NCBI RefSeq assembly: GCF_001613225.1
Contig: NZ_BDBY01000090.1
Coordinates: 1 to 32,134 of the forward strand
Length of the DNA: 32,134 nucleotides
From: Nocardia pseudovaccinii NBRC 100343
Lineage (GTDB): Bacteria > Actinomycetota > Actinomycetes > Mycobacteriales > Mycobacteriaceae
Direction of reading: 5' to 3'
The position numbers and the translations under genes were made by a program. A model generated the notes under the pieces. It saw nothing but the letters and a program-made list of their open reading frames with translations. It was not told where the DNA came from and searched no databases. Shown here piece after piece: positions 25,551-32,134 of the stretch. Position 1 is the stretch's first letter, and each line of letters begins with the position of its first letter.

Positions 25551-26567
25551 TCAAGTGGTGGCGGTGAGGCGGAACTCCAGAAGACACCGCTGCTCGGTCA
25601 GGTCGATCACGGTTTCGAGGACCAGCCCGTGAGCCGAGCCAAGGGCGCGGAACTCATCGACCCGACGGTCGCGGCCGCCGAAGATCACGAGCATCGCCAG
25701 ATCGAACTCGGTGTTCGCACGTCGACCGCCAACCGGTTCGATGACCAGGATCCGGCCGGTCGGGTGGACGGCCTCAACGCACCGGCCGAGGATCCGGTGC
25801 GCGTGTTCGTCGTCCCAGTCGTGCAGGATGTCGCACAACAAATAGGCCTGCGCCCTTTGCGGCAGCGGGTCGAAGAAACTACCCGGGGTCACTCGAGCTC
25901 GGTCCCCGACGTGGTGCGCGCTGAAGGTACTGCCTGCCTCGGTCGCGGTGGGTTCGAGATCGACCAGGTGGCCGCGCATACCAGGGTGAGCGGCCAGAAT
26001 CGCGGCGAGCAAGGTTCCGTGACCGCCACCGACGTCGACGATGGTGGAAAAGCGACCCCAGCCGTAAGCGGCGACGATCCGCGGGATCTGTTCACGGAAC
26101 CGATCGGTCATCTGCTGGTCGAACGAGGCTCGCAAGTTCGGATATCCGGCGAGGTCGGCCCAAAAATCCTGCCCATAGCGGCGTGCATAGCCCGCCTCGC
26201 CGGTAGTGACGCTGTGCAGCAGTTCGACGAACGCCAAGTCGGCACGACCACCAGCCATGTCCAGGTGCAGAAGATTGACCAAGCCGTTGCCGGCATCCTT
26301 GCACAGCGCTGCCCCGTAGTCGGTGGTCCGGTAGCCGATGGACGCACGCTCGATAATCCCAAGGGCCGCAAGATGTCCCAACAGAAGCTCGAGCGCCACC
26401 GATGACACGTCGAGTTCGGTCGCGATCTGCTCGACAGCGGCCCCGCCACCTCGCAGCCGGTCCGGCAGTCCCAGGGTTACCGCAACACGTAGCGCCATCG
26501 GCGTGGCCAAACCCGCCAGATTTCGGATCGCGGCGACGTTGTCGTTCACGAAGGTCAACGGTGACAT
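25551..26567 (-). CDS. SAM-dependent O-methyltransferase
   Basis: A 338-residue class I methyltransferase of the plant-type/hydroxyneurosporene O-methyltransferase family. The N-terminal helical dimerisation region (1-~120) contains LATPMALRVAVTLGLPDRL and a winged-helix-like LGHLAALGIIERA. SAM motif I VDVGGGHGT is at 177-185, and DILHDWDD supplies the candidate catalytic His249 and Asp250. It methylates a hydroxyl on a small aromatic or polyketide-type substrate; the substrate is unknown. ATG 26567 gives the usual length; a GTG at 26654 would add 29 atypical residues. No biosynthetic cluster is visible around it. About 230 bases without a gene separate it from the PHP gene. Confidence 0.9.
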   Translation of the reverse strand: MSPLTFVNDNVAAIRNLAGLATPMALRVAVTLGLPDRLRGGGAAVEQIATELDVSSVALELLLGHLAALGIIERASIGYRTTDYGAALCKDAGNGLVNLLHLDMAGGRADLAFVELLHSVTTGEAGYARRYGQDFWADLAGYPNLRASFDQQMTDRFREQIPRIVAAYGWGRFSTIVDVGGGHGTLLAAILAAHPGMRGHLVDLEPTATEAGSTFSAHHVGDRARVTPGSFFDPLPQRAQAYLLCDILHDWDDEHAHRILGRCVEAVHPTGRILVIEPVGGRRANTEFDLAMLVIFGGRDRRVDEFRALGSAHGLVLETVIDLTEQRCLLEFRLTATT

Positions 26568-27166
26568 ACCTGTCAACCGAAAATCAGATTTCGCCAGCCA
26601 CCGGAACCCGGCCCCTTGGCCCCGAGCAGTAGGCGCCCCGTCCTCGATGCACACGGTGTAGGCCGCTAGCCGGAAAACTCATCCGTGCACCACATTCCGG
26701 CCGAGAAAGGTTTGCGAGCCTGGTCGGCCAGGTGGCTCTGTCCGTGAGCGATTACGGCAGTTATTCGCGAATCCGCGTCGCGTGCCGCCACGTGCATGCA
26801 CCGAAGATATTCGCGAATGGACGACAACAGGTTCAGGTCAACGTTTCGCGCTCGGCCGAGCTGCTACCTCTCTCGGACATCCGATAATGCCGGATGTGCG
26901 AATGCCCATTCATGCATCGGCGCTATTTCGCGCGAGCGCACCGGCGCTGCCCTGATCCGACGGAACCGCGCTGTCCGGTCAGATCTCTGGTCATTACTTT
27001 GTTATGCCGGTACTGTGCGAGTTCGCATGTAGCGCAGCATCTTCGGGCGCGGTGCGCAATAGTGGCTGCTCGATGCTGTCTATTCATCGGAGCAGCAAGA
27101 GGCAGTCTCCCCTGATGAAGTAGTGGAACTCGGTTGTTCCGAGGGCCCAAAAAGGTTAGGAAAACA
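26568..27166. other. Intergenic region without a supported gene
   Basis: About 600 bases. The first ~90 could belong to the O-methyltransferase if its GTG at 26654 is used. Short ORFs are present but have no ribosome sites or recognisable products. It contains the repeat pair described separately and, near its right end, the leader of the secreted protein at 27167 with a small dyad CTCGG-TTGTT-CCGAG (27129-27143). A promoter for that gene is expected but not clear. Confidence 0.6.
26763..26818. repeat. Two ATTCGCGAAT palindromes
   Basis: ATTCGCGAAT occurs at 26763-26772 and 26809-26818, 46 bases apart centre to centre, about 350-400 bases upstream of the secreted-protein gene. A diverged relative of the second copy's surroundings lies near 26910. 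Possibly binding sites for a dimeric regulator. Confidence 0.4.
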
Positions 27167-27517
27167 ATGTTCCGTTCTGCCCTGATCAAGACGAGTCGCG
27201 TCCTTGTGGTGAGTGCACTGCCGTTGGCTGCGGCCGTCGTATTCGCGGGCGCGTCATCCGCCGACGCGGGTCAGGCTGCTGCGGCGGCTCCGGCGGCATC
27301 GGTTATTGCCCCGATCGCCGGACTCCCGCTGGAGGATGTCACCACCAACCCGGACGCCCAGTACCCCGATCCAGTGCTGAACGGCGCGGCCGCGGGCGCT
27401 GCGATCGGCTCCGCCACCGGTTCCTTCATCGATCCCGTGCCCACCCTTATCGGCGCCGTGATCGGCGGGATCATCGGCTCGATCAACCCGGGCGTCATCC
27501 CCCAGGTGCTGCCCTGA
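27167..27517 (+). CDS. Small secreted protein with glycine-zipper segment
   Basis: A 116-residue exported protein. The signal peptide has a basic start (MFRSALIKTSR), a core VLVVSALPLAAAVVFAG and cleavage after ASSADA. The mature part is Ala-rich at first, then AAGAAIGSATGSF and LIGAVIGGIIGSINPG, glycine-zipper stretches that pack helices or insert in membranes. Similar small exported proteins are common in Nocardia-type genomes; the function is unknown. TAGGAAA lies just before the ATG at 27167. A strong hairpin terminator follows. The truncated gene at 31715 has a similar glycine-zipper design. Confidence 0.8.
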   Translation: MFRSALIKTSRVLVVSALPLAAAVVFAGASSADAGQAAAAAPAASVIAPIAGLPLEDVTTNPDAQYPDPVLNGAAAGAAIGSATGSFIDPVPTLIGAVIGGIIGSINPGVIPQVLP

Positions 27518-27542
27518 TCCCCTAGGGCACAACTCTTTTCGT

Positions 27543-27574
27543 CGAGTCCGAGCAGTTCGCACTGCTCGGACTCG
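27543..27574 (+). terminator. Hairpin terminator after the small secreted protein gene
   Basis: Perfect 14-bp stem, CGAGTCCGAGCAGT at 27543-27556 and its complement at 27561-27574, around TCGC. It begins 26 bases after the stop. Confidence 0.85.
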
Positions 27575-28170
27575 TCTCATACACACAGTCAGTCCTGCTG
27601 GATCGAGTACGCGGCCGACGCACCGATCGCGCTGCGCAACGGATTCGCGGCACCGAGACAAACCAACCTGTGGTGATCTCGGCACCGCGTTCGGGACAGG
27701 CGCTGTCCGGCTGCGTCACGGCACGCCTCCCCGGAAGATCTGCCTGGGCTGGTGAAGTTGGATCACCTGTCCTGCAAGTCATCCGACGATCCATAACTCA
27801 ACATGCACTACTCCGGCGAATATCGTGCGTGTGTCATCGGCCGCTGATGTCGTACGGCCCAGTTCGGGTTCGATCTGTGCGGGGTGTTCGCGTCGGGGTA
27901 AATAGCATCGGAGTGGCGGGCGGCAGCACCCAGCGACGGCCATTGGCGAGTTCCGCTCTCTTGGTGGTGTGGCGCGATAGCGTCGCGTGCCCGATTTCGG
28001 CGGTTTTTTGGCGATTATGTGGACGCATTTACTTCGCGGTCCGGTCCGCGCACGGGCATCGAATGTGACGAAGTCCGACGTGGAATGTGATTCAGATCAT
28101 TGCCCGAGAAGGCGTGGTTGGGCATCGTCGTCAAATCGTTTTCGGAAAGAACCCGGTTGGAGATGCCTAC
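27575..28170. other. Intergenic region without a supported gene
   Basis: About 600 bases with no ORF I can defend. Short open stretches exist in several frames but lack ribosome sites and recognisable products; a coding-like scrap near 27605-27680 ends in a stop and may be a gene remnant. The right end is the leader of the 76-residue gene, with TTGGAGA before its ATG. Confidence 0.55.
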
Positions 28171-28401
28171 ATGGCCGACCACAATTTTGCTTACGACCTC
28201 ACGCTGGACGAGACACGACGGCGCAGCGCCGTCGTCGCGGCGCTCGGTGACGACTGGGATCCGGTCGCGGTGCTCGCCGAGGAAGATCTGGCATACGACA
28301 TGCTGTACTCGAATCTCGACGATGAGCAGCAGCGGATCTACGACGAACTCGTCCAGGCCGGGATCCTGCCGGATCGGGCGACTCGCCAGATTGCCGACTG
28401 A
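28171..28401 (+). CDS. Small conserved actinobacterial protein (possibly DUF6400)
   Basis: A 76-residue acidic soluble protein. The ATG at 28171 has GGAG at 28159-28162, eight bases upstream; a longer frame from 28087 lacks this. The sequence has a compact pattern, YDLTLDETRRRSAVVAALG-DDWDPVAVLAEE followed by YSNLDDEQQRIYDELVQAGI, which I recall from short actinobacterial proteins annotated as DUF6400; that name is from memory and should be confirmed. No catalytic motif, signal peptide or membrane segment is visible. It is convergent with the lipoprotein gene, 11 bases away. Confidence 0.75.
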   Translation: MADHNFAYDLTLDETRRRSAVVAALGDDWDPVAVLAEEDLAYDMLYSNLDDEQQRIYDELVQAGILPDRATRQIAD

Positions 28402-28412
28402 CCTGACGACGC

Positions 28413-29387
28413 TCAGTGGCAGATCTTGTCCGCGACATCGACAGGCACGCCGAGCTCGGTGCAGTGCAGCGCACTGCCGAGGTCTACAGGCTTCCAGCCT
28501 CCGTCGGCCGCTACGTAGTGGAACAAGACCTGGGCTCGGTTGACAGTATTGTTGTGGGTTCCCGTATGGGCCATCGCCCACTCACCCGCACAGTCGATTC
28601 GATCCTCGAGTTCGATCGGCGTCGCCAACCGCGACTCGATATCGGTGTCTCGCAACGCTTCGAGCAAAACGGCCTTGGTAACCGGGCACACCGGCGGCAA
28701 GCTCGCTGAACTCGGATCGATCACCTCCGTCGGAAAGTCACGATCCGGGGTCACCGTGCGATCGTCCGCGCCCAGGGTGAGTGTGACAATGACCGGCCCA
28801 CCCGAGGGACAGCAGCTGGCGTCTTTACCCGTCAGCCAACGGTATTGGACCCGGACGCTGCGATCGGACGAGCCCACCACCTGTGTATAAGAAGTCGACT
28901 TCTTGGTCGCGGTGCCCAGATAACCCGCGTGGTTGAACAGCATCACGTGCCAGGGTGAGCTAGCGGTGCCGTGCGGAGTCCCGGCAAGCACCCAAAGTAT
29001 GGCGGGACAGGCGCCGACGGAGGCGTCGGTGCCGCTGTCCGCGTAGAACCCGTCGCCGCCGACACCAGGACCGAGTGTGCCGAGCGCGGCTGTGACCCCC
29101 GCCGACTTCAGATCGACGCATCTGCCGTTTCCGGCAGTGGCAGGAGCATTGTCACCAGCAGGCTGCGTGGCACCTGGTGACTGCGGAGTGACGGGAGGCT
29201 GAGCGGATCCCGGCACGGCAGCGGTAGCAGATCCCGGCGCGGCAGCGGTAGTGGATCCCGGCACGGCGGCAGTAGTGGAGTTCGACATCGACGACGCCCC
29301 GGACGTCTGCGTCGTCACGCCGTCCTGACATGCCGTCGCCAGGGTCACCGCCGCGGCCGCCATGATGATGCCGATGATCTTTTTCAT
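28413..29387 (-). CDS. LppP/LprE-type lipoprotein with low-complexity linker
   Basis: A 324-residue lipoprotein. The signal is MKKIIGIIMAAAAVTLATA followed by the lipidated Cys20. Residues ~30-85 are a Ser/Thr/Ala/Pro linker with octapeptide repeats of the type TTAAxPGS. Then comes a domain with GRCVDLKSAGVTAALGTL and YRWLTGKDASCCPSGGP, the pattern of mycobacterial LppP/LprE lipoproteins, and a C-terminal part with GEWAMAHTGTHNNT and CTELGVPVDVADKICH. Paired Cys residues suggest disulfides outside the cell. Function is unknown. GGAAGGA lies before the ATG at 29387. Confidence 0.87.
   Translation of the reverse strand: MKKIIGIIMAAAAVTLATACQDGVTTQTSGASSMSNSTTAAVPGSTTAAAPGSATAAVPGSAQPPVTPQSPGATQPAGDNAPATAGNGRCVDLKSAGVTAALGTLGPGVGGDGFYADSGTDASVGACPAILWVLAGTPHGTASSPWHVMLFNHAGYLGTATKKSTSYTQVVGSSDRSVRVQYRWLTGKDASCCPSGGPVIVTLTLGADDRTVTPDRDFPTEVIDPSSASLPPVCPVTKAVLLEALRDTDIESRLATPIELEDRIDCAGEWAMAHTGTHNNTVNRAQVLFHYVAADGGWKPVDLGSALHCTELGVPVDVADKICH
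29206..29277 (-). repeat. Three 24-bp repeats in the lipoprotein linker
   Basis: Three units beginning GATCCCGGC(A/G)CGGC lie at 29206-29229, 29230-29253 and 29254-29277. They encode the octapeptide TTAAxPGS three times and keep the frame if copies are gained or lost. Confidence 0.85.
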
Positions 29388-29455
29388 CGAGTGTCCTTCC
29401 CCTCGGTACTACCGAACACTTCGCGTCCTGAATGAAGATCGTTGCGCCCCAGCTT

Positions 29456-29857
<402 letters not shown>

Positions 29858-29873
29858 GTCGGACCGGCGAGCG

Positions 29874-30794
29874 TCAGTCCGTGGTCACCTTGATGATCGT
29901 TCTGCCGCGGGTGCGTCCGTCGGGGCTGAAGGCCGCGGGGGCGTCGGCCAGGGAGCGCACGGCGTTGACGAGGGGGATGAGCCGTTGATCGTGCAGGCGG
30001 GTGGCCAGTTGGGCCAGTTGCTCGCGGTTGGGTTCGACGACGAGGAAGATCGCCCGGCCGTCGTGGGGGTGGATGGTGGGTGGACCGGCGATGGTGACGA
30101 GGGTGCCGCCGGGGCGTAGTAGCGCGGTGGAACGGTCGCGGATGTCGCCGCCGATCACGTCGAGTACCACGTCGACCTCGCCGACGTCCTCCAGGCGTTC
30201 GCCGTCCAAGTCGACGAACTCGTGGACGCCGAGATCGCGTACCGCGTCCTGGTCGGAGGCTCGGCCGGTGCCGATGATGTGGGCTCCTGCCTCGTGGGCC
30301 AGTTGTGCGGAGACGGAGCCGACGGCACCACCGACTCCGTGGATGAGGACGGTCTGGCCAGCTTTCAGGTGAGCGTGGTCGAACAGGGCCTGCCACGCTG
30401 TCAGACCGGAGATCGGTAGAGCGGCCGCGGCGACGTGGTCGACATCGGCGGGGAGCGGGGCCAGGTTGCGGGCTTCCACAGCGGTGTACTCCGCGAGCGA
30501 ACCGTCGCGAGCCCAGTCGGTCAGTCCGAAGACGTGCTGCCCCACCGTGAGACCAGTGGTGCCGTATCCGAGTTCGACGACTACACCTGATAGTTCGTGG
30601 CCGGGGACGCTCGGGGTGCGGTCGCGGCCAGCGCGGTCGGTCCATGTACTCGGCCAGTCCAGCTCGCCGCGGGTGAATCCGGCGGCGTGGACTTGCACGA
30701 TGACGTCGTTCTCAGCGGCGTGGGGGTGGGGCAGATCGGTCAGGGTCAACCCCCGGATGCCAGCTTCGCGGTCCCGGACTGTGACGGCTCGCAT
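29874..30794 (-). CDS. NAD(P)H-dependent zinc-free alcohol dehydrogenase / quinone oxidoreductase family protein
   Basis: A 306-residue medium-chain reductase. The N-terminal GroES-like part has VPGHELSGVVVELG (63-76) but lacks the catalytic zinc ligands, so it belongs with quinone oxidoreductases. The Rossmann motif is GVGGAVG (153-159) within TVLIHGVGGAVGSVSAQLA. It probably reduces quinones or enones with NADPH. GGAAGGA precedes the ATG at 30794. It is divergent from the N-terminal piece of the HD-domain gene, with 60 bases between the starts, so the two probably shared a regulated promoter region. Confidence 0.92.
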   Translation of the reverse strand: MRAVTVRDREAGIRGLTLTDLPHPHAAENDVIVQVHAAGFTRGELDWPSTWTDRAGRDRTPSVPGHELSGVVVELGYGTTGLTVGQHVFGLTDWARDGSLAEYTAVEARNLAPLPADVDHVAAAALPISGLTAWQALFDHAHLKAGQTVLIHGVGGAVGSVSAQLAHEAGAHIIGTGRASDQDAVRDLGVHEFVDLDGERLEDVGEVDVVLDVIGGDIRDRSTALLRPGGTLVTIAGPPTIHPHDGRAIFLVVEPNREQLAQLATRLHDQRLIPLVNAVRSLADAPAAFSPDGRTRGRTIIKVTTD

Positions 30795-30842
30795 GAAGGT
30801 CCTTCCGGTAGTCGTTGTGCTGGTACGGGCCGTTCCACGCCG

Positions 30843-30855
30843 TACTGTCGAAGTA
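30843..30855. promoter_or_regulatory. Possible HxlR-type dyad in the divergent promoter
   Basis: TACT-N5-AGTA abuts the ATG at 30855. HxlR/YodB regulators bind related TACT-N6-AGTA dyads and often control oxidoreductase genes. The spacer is one base short of the usual form and no HxlR gene is visible, so this is weak. Confidence 0.25.
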
Positions 30856-30989
30856 TGGTCGTTTTGGACGAGCTCGTGATTCCTGACACGGCTGCCTCAT
30901 CGGCTGCGTTGGAGGTGGCCTCCGCTTACCATTCCGCCGCCTTGCTGAACCACTCGCGCCGCGTCTACGTCTGGGCGGCTGCCTACGGC
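30855..30989 (+). pseudogene. HD-domain protein, N-terminal piece (scrambled gene, block 1)
   Basis: 45 codons, from MVVLDELVIPDTAASSAALE through VASAYHSAALLNHSRRVYVW to AAAYG, match the N terminus of ~215-residue actinobacterial HD-domain hydrolases (cyanamide-hydratase-like). His33 in LLNHSRR is the first metal ligand of the H...HD...D site. After residue 45 the frame continues into unrelated sequence, because the following block is inverted. On its own this piece cannot form an HD enzyme. Confidence 0.75.
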
Positions 30990-30999
30990 AGGCAGCAGC

Positions 31000-31341
31000 G
31001 GCGAGCCCGAGCCGGGGGTATTGCTGGAGTACTTCGGCACGGAAGGCGGGGCTGAGGTCGTCGATGTCCTTTCCCGCGATGTCCAGCGCCGCCGCCCGCC
31101 ACAGCAAGTGACCTTCAGGATCATCGGCCACGTGCACGTCAGGCCACATATGCCTGACGATGACTTCGCCGAGGCGTTCGCGCCGCTCGCTCGGCCAACC
31201 GGCACCGGCGGCGAACACCTGGGCGACATGGCCGCCGGCCTCCTCGAAGGAGAGGGTGTGGTTGTCGAACTCCGGCACCAGGCTGATGTCGTGGAACATC
31301 GCGGCCGCGAACAGCAGTTCGGCGTCGTACCGGATGCCCCG
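31000..31341 (-). pseudogene. HD-domain protein, central piece, inverted (block 2)
   Basis: 114 codons on the minus strand encode the HD core: RGIRYDAELLFAAAMFHDIS (with the HD pair), LVPEFDNHTLSFEEAGGHVA, VIVRHMW and the last ligand Asp in AAALDIAGKDIDD, ending near YPRLGLA. This should directly follow block 1 on the plus strand. Instead it is inverted and abuts it. A minus-strand frame from 31542 covers it, but that frame's first ~67 and last ~95 codons are out-of-frame or antisense readings of blocks 3 and 1. Confidence 0.75.
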
Positions 31342-31351
31342 CGGAACCAGC

Positions 31352-31468
31352 GTCGAGAGGGTTCGCGGCCATCCTGGTGGCGAGGCCGGACTGCATTGCG
31401 CGTGCGGCGGAGCTATCGGTCTTCCGGTCGGCCTGAGCCTGGAAGCAGGCAAGGAACTCGTCACACGC
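31352..31468 (-). pseudogene. HD-domain protein, C-terminal piece, inverted (block 3)
   Basis: 39 codons on the minus strand, ACDEFLACFQAQADRKTDSS then AARAMQSGLATRMAANPLD, match the C terminus of the same HD family. It lies to the right of block 2, so read along the minus strand the C-terminal block comes before the core, and in a different frame. It can therefore not be the natural end of a minus-strand HD gene. Confidence 0.7.
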
Positions 31469-31714
31469 CCGACGAAAACTAGCAACTGCGCTACCGCGTG
31501 ACCAGTCGTTTCTTGTGCCAACACGATGAGGCTCCGTGGCACGAATTGGCATGTGCCGCAGGCTATCTGCCCACGCCGGTAGTGGAACGAACCTGCCGGG
31601 CGATCGACCCGTTGCTACGGGTCGCGTGCAGGTGTGAGTATGGAGCCTCCAGAGCCAGTAGGTGCCCTGAGAAGCTGTTGTGACCGCGAGTGGCACTACT
31701 GACCTGGTGTTTTC
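31469..31714. other. Non-coding stretch with a stem-loop
   Basis: No recognisable gene. CGACCCGT (31605-31612) and ACGGGTCG (31617-31624) form a perfect 8-bp stem around TGCT, terminator-like but without a matching gene. This stretch lies between the scrambled HD blocks and a truncated gene, and may be junction DNA. Confidence 0.4.
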
Positions 31715-31993
31715 GTGGAGCGGATGGCGGCGACACCGCAGGCACCAGCACCAGAACCGGTTGCTGTCGCGGTCGAACCGAACGCGCCGACCGAGCCAAT
31801 CGGTATTTGCATGATGCCGGGCGACATGATCGAACTGCGTGCCGGGATCGGCGCTGTGCTCGGCGCACTCGCCGGACTCCCGATATTCATTATCGGCGCG
31901 ATACCCGGCGCTCTGATCGGCGCCGGGTTCGGGGCGCTGTCCCACATCATCGCGTCCTGGTCGATGCAGCAGATGGGCGGTTGCCAGCCGTGA
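31715..31993 (+). CDS. Glycine-zipper protein, probably missing its signal peptide
   Basis: At most 92 residues (GTG 31715; ATG 31724 is an alternative); an in-frame stop at 31700 blocks any longer frame. After a Pro/Ala-rich start (APEPVAVAVEPNAPTEPIGI) come two glycine-rich hydrophobic stretches, GIGAVLGALAGLPIFIIGAI and PGALIGAGFGALSHII, as in small exported actinobacterial proteins. Those have a signal peptide before the Pro-rich part; here it is absent, and no good ribosome site is present. The gene is probably 5'-truncated by the rearrangement to its left. A working cytoplasmic or membrane form cannot be excluded. Confidence 0.5.
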   Translation: MERMAATPQAPAPEPVAVAVEPNAPTEPIGICMMPGDMIELRAGIGAVLGALAGLPIFIIGAIPGALIGAGFGALSHIIASWSMQQMGGCQP

Positions 31994-32011
31994 CCCCGGC
32001 GCGAGTCTGAA

Positions 32012-32134
32012 ATGACAAGACGCCCCGACCTGGAACTGGGGGAACGCTGGGGAGTCGACAGCCTGATCGGCACCGAATTCGAAGGCTGGACCCGCGACGC
32101 GAACGGCCAGTGGTACGACAAGGACGGCCACCCC
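32012..32134 (+). CDS. Hypothetical protein, 3' end outside window
   Basis: 41 codons open to the window edge. The product starts MTRRPDLELGERWGVDSLIG and includes WTRDANGQWYDKDGHP, rich in Trp and charged residues. I do not recognise it. The ATG lies 18 bases after the glycine-zipper stop with no clear ribosome site, so the two could be co-transcribed. Too short to judge further. Confidence 0.45.
   Translation, partial: MTRRPDLELGERWGVDSLIGTEFEGWTRDANGQWYDKDGHP

Noticed and set aside
25376..25567. 63-codon plus-strand frame between the PHP and O-methyltransferase genes
   Set aside because: No ribosome site, no recognisable product, and it overlaps the end of the O-methyltransferase gene.
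28086..28107. CRP-like site, TGTGA-N6-TCATT upstream of the 76-residue gene
   Set aside because: Only the left half matches; the right half agrees at three of five positions, and no promoter is evident around it.
30990..31360. Inverted repeats that could drive in-place inversion of the HD core
   Set aside because: I found only a 9-of-10 match between the two junctions, and it is in direct, not inverted, orientation; no recombinase gene is in the window.
31000..31542. A normal minus-strand HD-domain gene starting at 31542
   Set aside because: The C-terminal family block lies upstream of the core in that direction and in another frame, and the first metal-ligand block is on the opposite strand, so the frame cannot be an intact family member.

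Overview
The window is high-GC actinobacterial DNA, most likely from a mycolic-acid bacterium of the Nocardia/Rhodococcus type. The indications are an antigen-85-like mycolyltransferase-type esterase, LGFP cell-wall repeats, an LppP/LprE-type lipoprotein, a DinB-type enzyme of the mycothiol-associated family, GTG/TTG starts and 4-base gene overlaps. Genus and all functions are inferred from sequence recognition only; no search was run.

Layout, left to right. (1) 1-5532: three tandem paralogous peptide/oligopeptide-type ABC substrate-binding lipoproteins (the first cut by the window edge) and a small membrane protein, all joined by 4-base stop/start overlaps. (2) 5.67-7.27 kb: a FadR-type GntR regulator with a palindromic operator and apparently leaderless promoter, followed by a fatty-acid-hydroxylase-family membrane enzyme. 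(3) 7.28-8.71 kb: a TetR regulator divergent from an AhpD/carboxymuconolactone-decarboxylase-type protein with a C-terminal extension; three copies of a palindromic operator lie between them. (4) 8.78-12.13 kb: a copper operon, with a CsoR-like box inside the promoter spacer, a His-rich exported protein of two repeated domains, and a CopA-type Cu+ ATPase, closed by a 21-bp inverted-repeat terminator. (5) 12.13-14.83 kb: a 33-residue small ORF, a 78-residue hypothetical protein, and a large secreted protein combining a glycoside-hydrolase-like domain with C-terminal LGFP repeats. (6) 14.83-18.55 kb: a DinB-type enzyme divergent from a MerR regulator, a dihydrofolate-reductase-like protein behind two copies of a 23-bp element, and an antigen-85-like exported esterase. 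(7) 18.55-21.65 kb, minus strand: a molybdate uptake operon, HTH-TOBE protein-modA-modB-modC, with every gene overlapping the next. (8) 21.76-26.57 kb, minus strand: a transmembrane Ser/Thr kinase, a protein with two Myb-like HTH segments, a PHP-type phosphoesterase and an O-methyltransferase. (9) 26.57-32.13 kb: an accessory-looking stretch with long intergenic spaces, a small secreted glycine-zipper protein, a 76-residue conserved hypothetical, a lipoprotein, an octanucleotide microsatellite, a quinone-oxidoreductase-type enzyme, and a scrambled HD-domain gene.

The most unusual feature is the HD-domain gene at 30855-31468. Its N-terminal piece, with the first metal-binding His, is on the plus strand. 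The middle piece (HD pair and last Asp) and the C-terminal piece are both on the minus strand and in the wrong order for a minus-strand gene. This is what results if the second and third blocks of one gene are each inverted in place. Nearby are eight perfect copies of the octamer CGGGAGCA and a glycine-zipper gene lacking its signal peptide, so the right end of the window looks heavily rearranged. No tRNA, rRNA, CRISPR array or insertion sequence was recognised.
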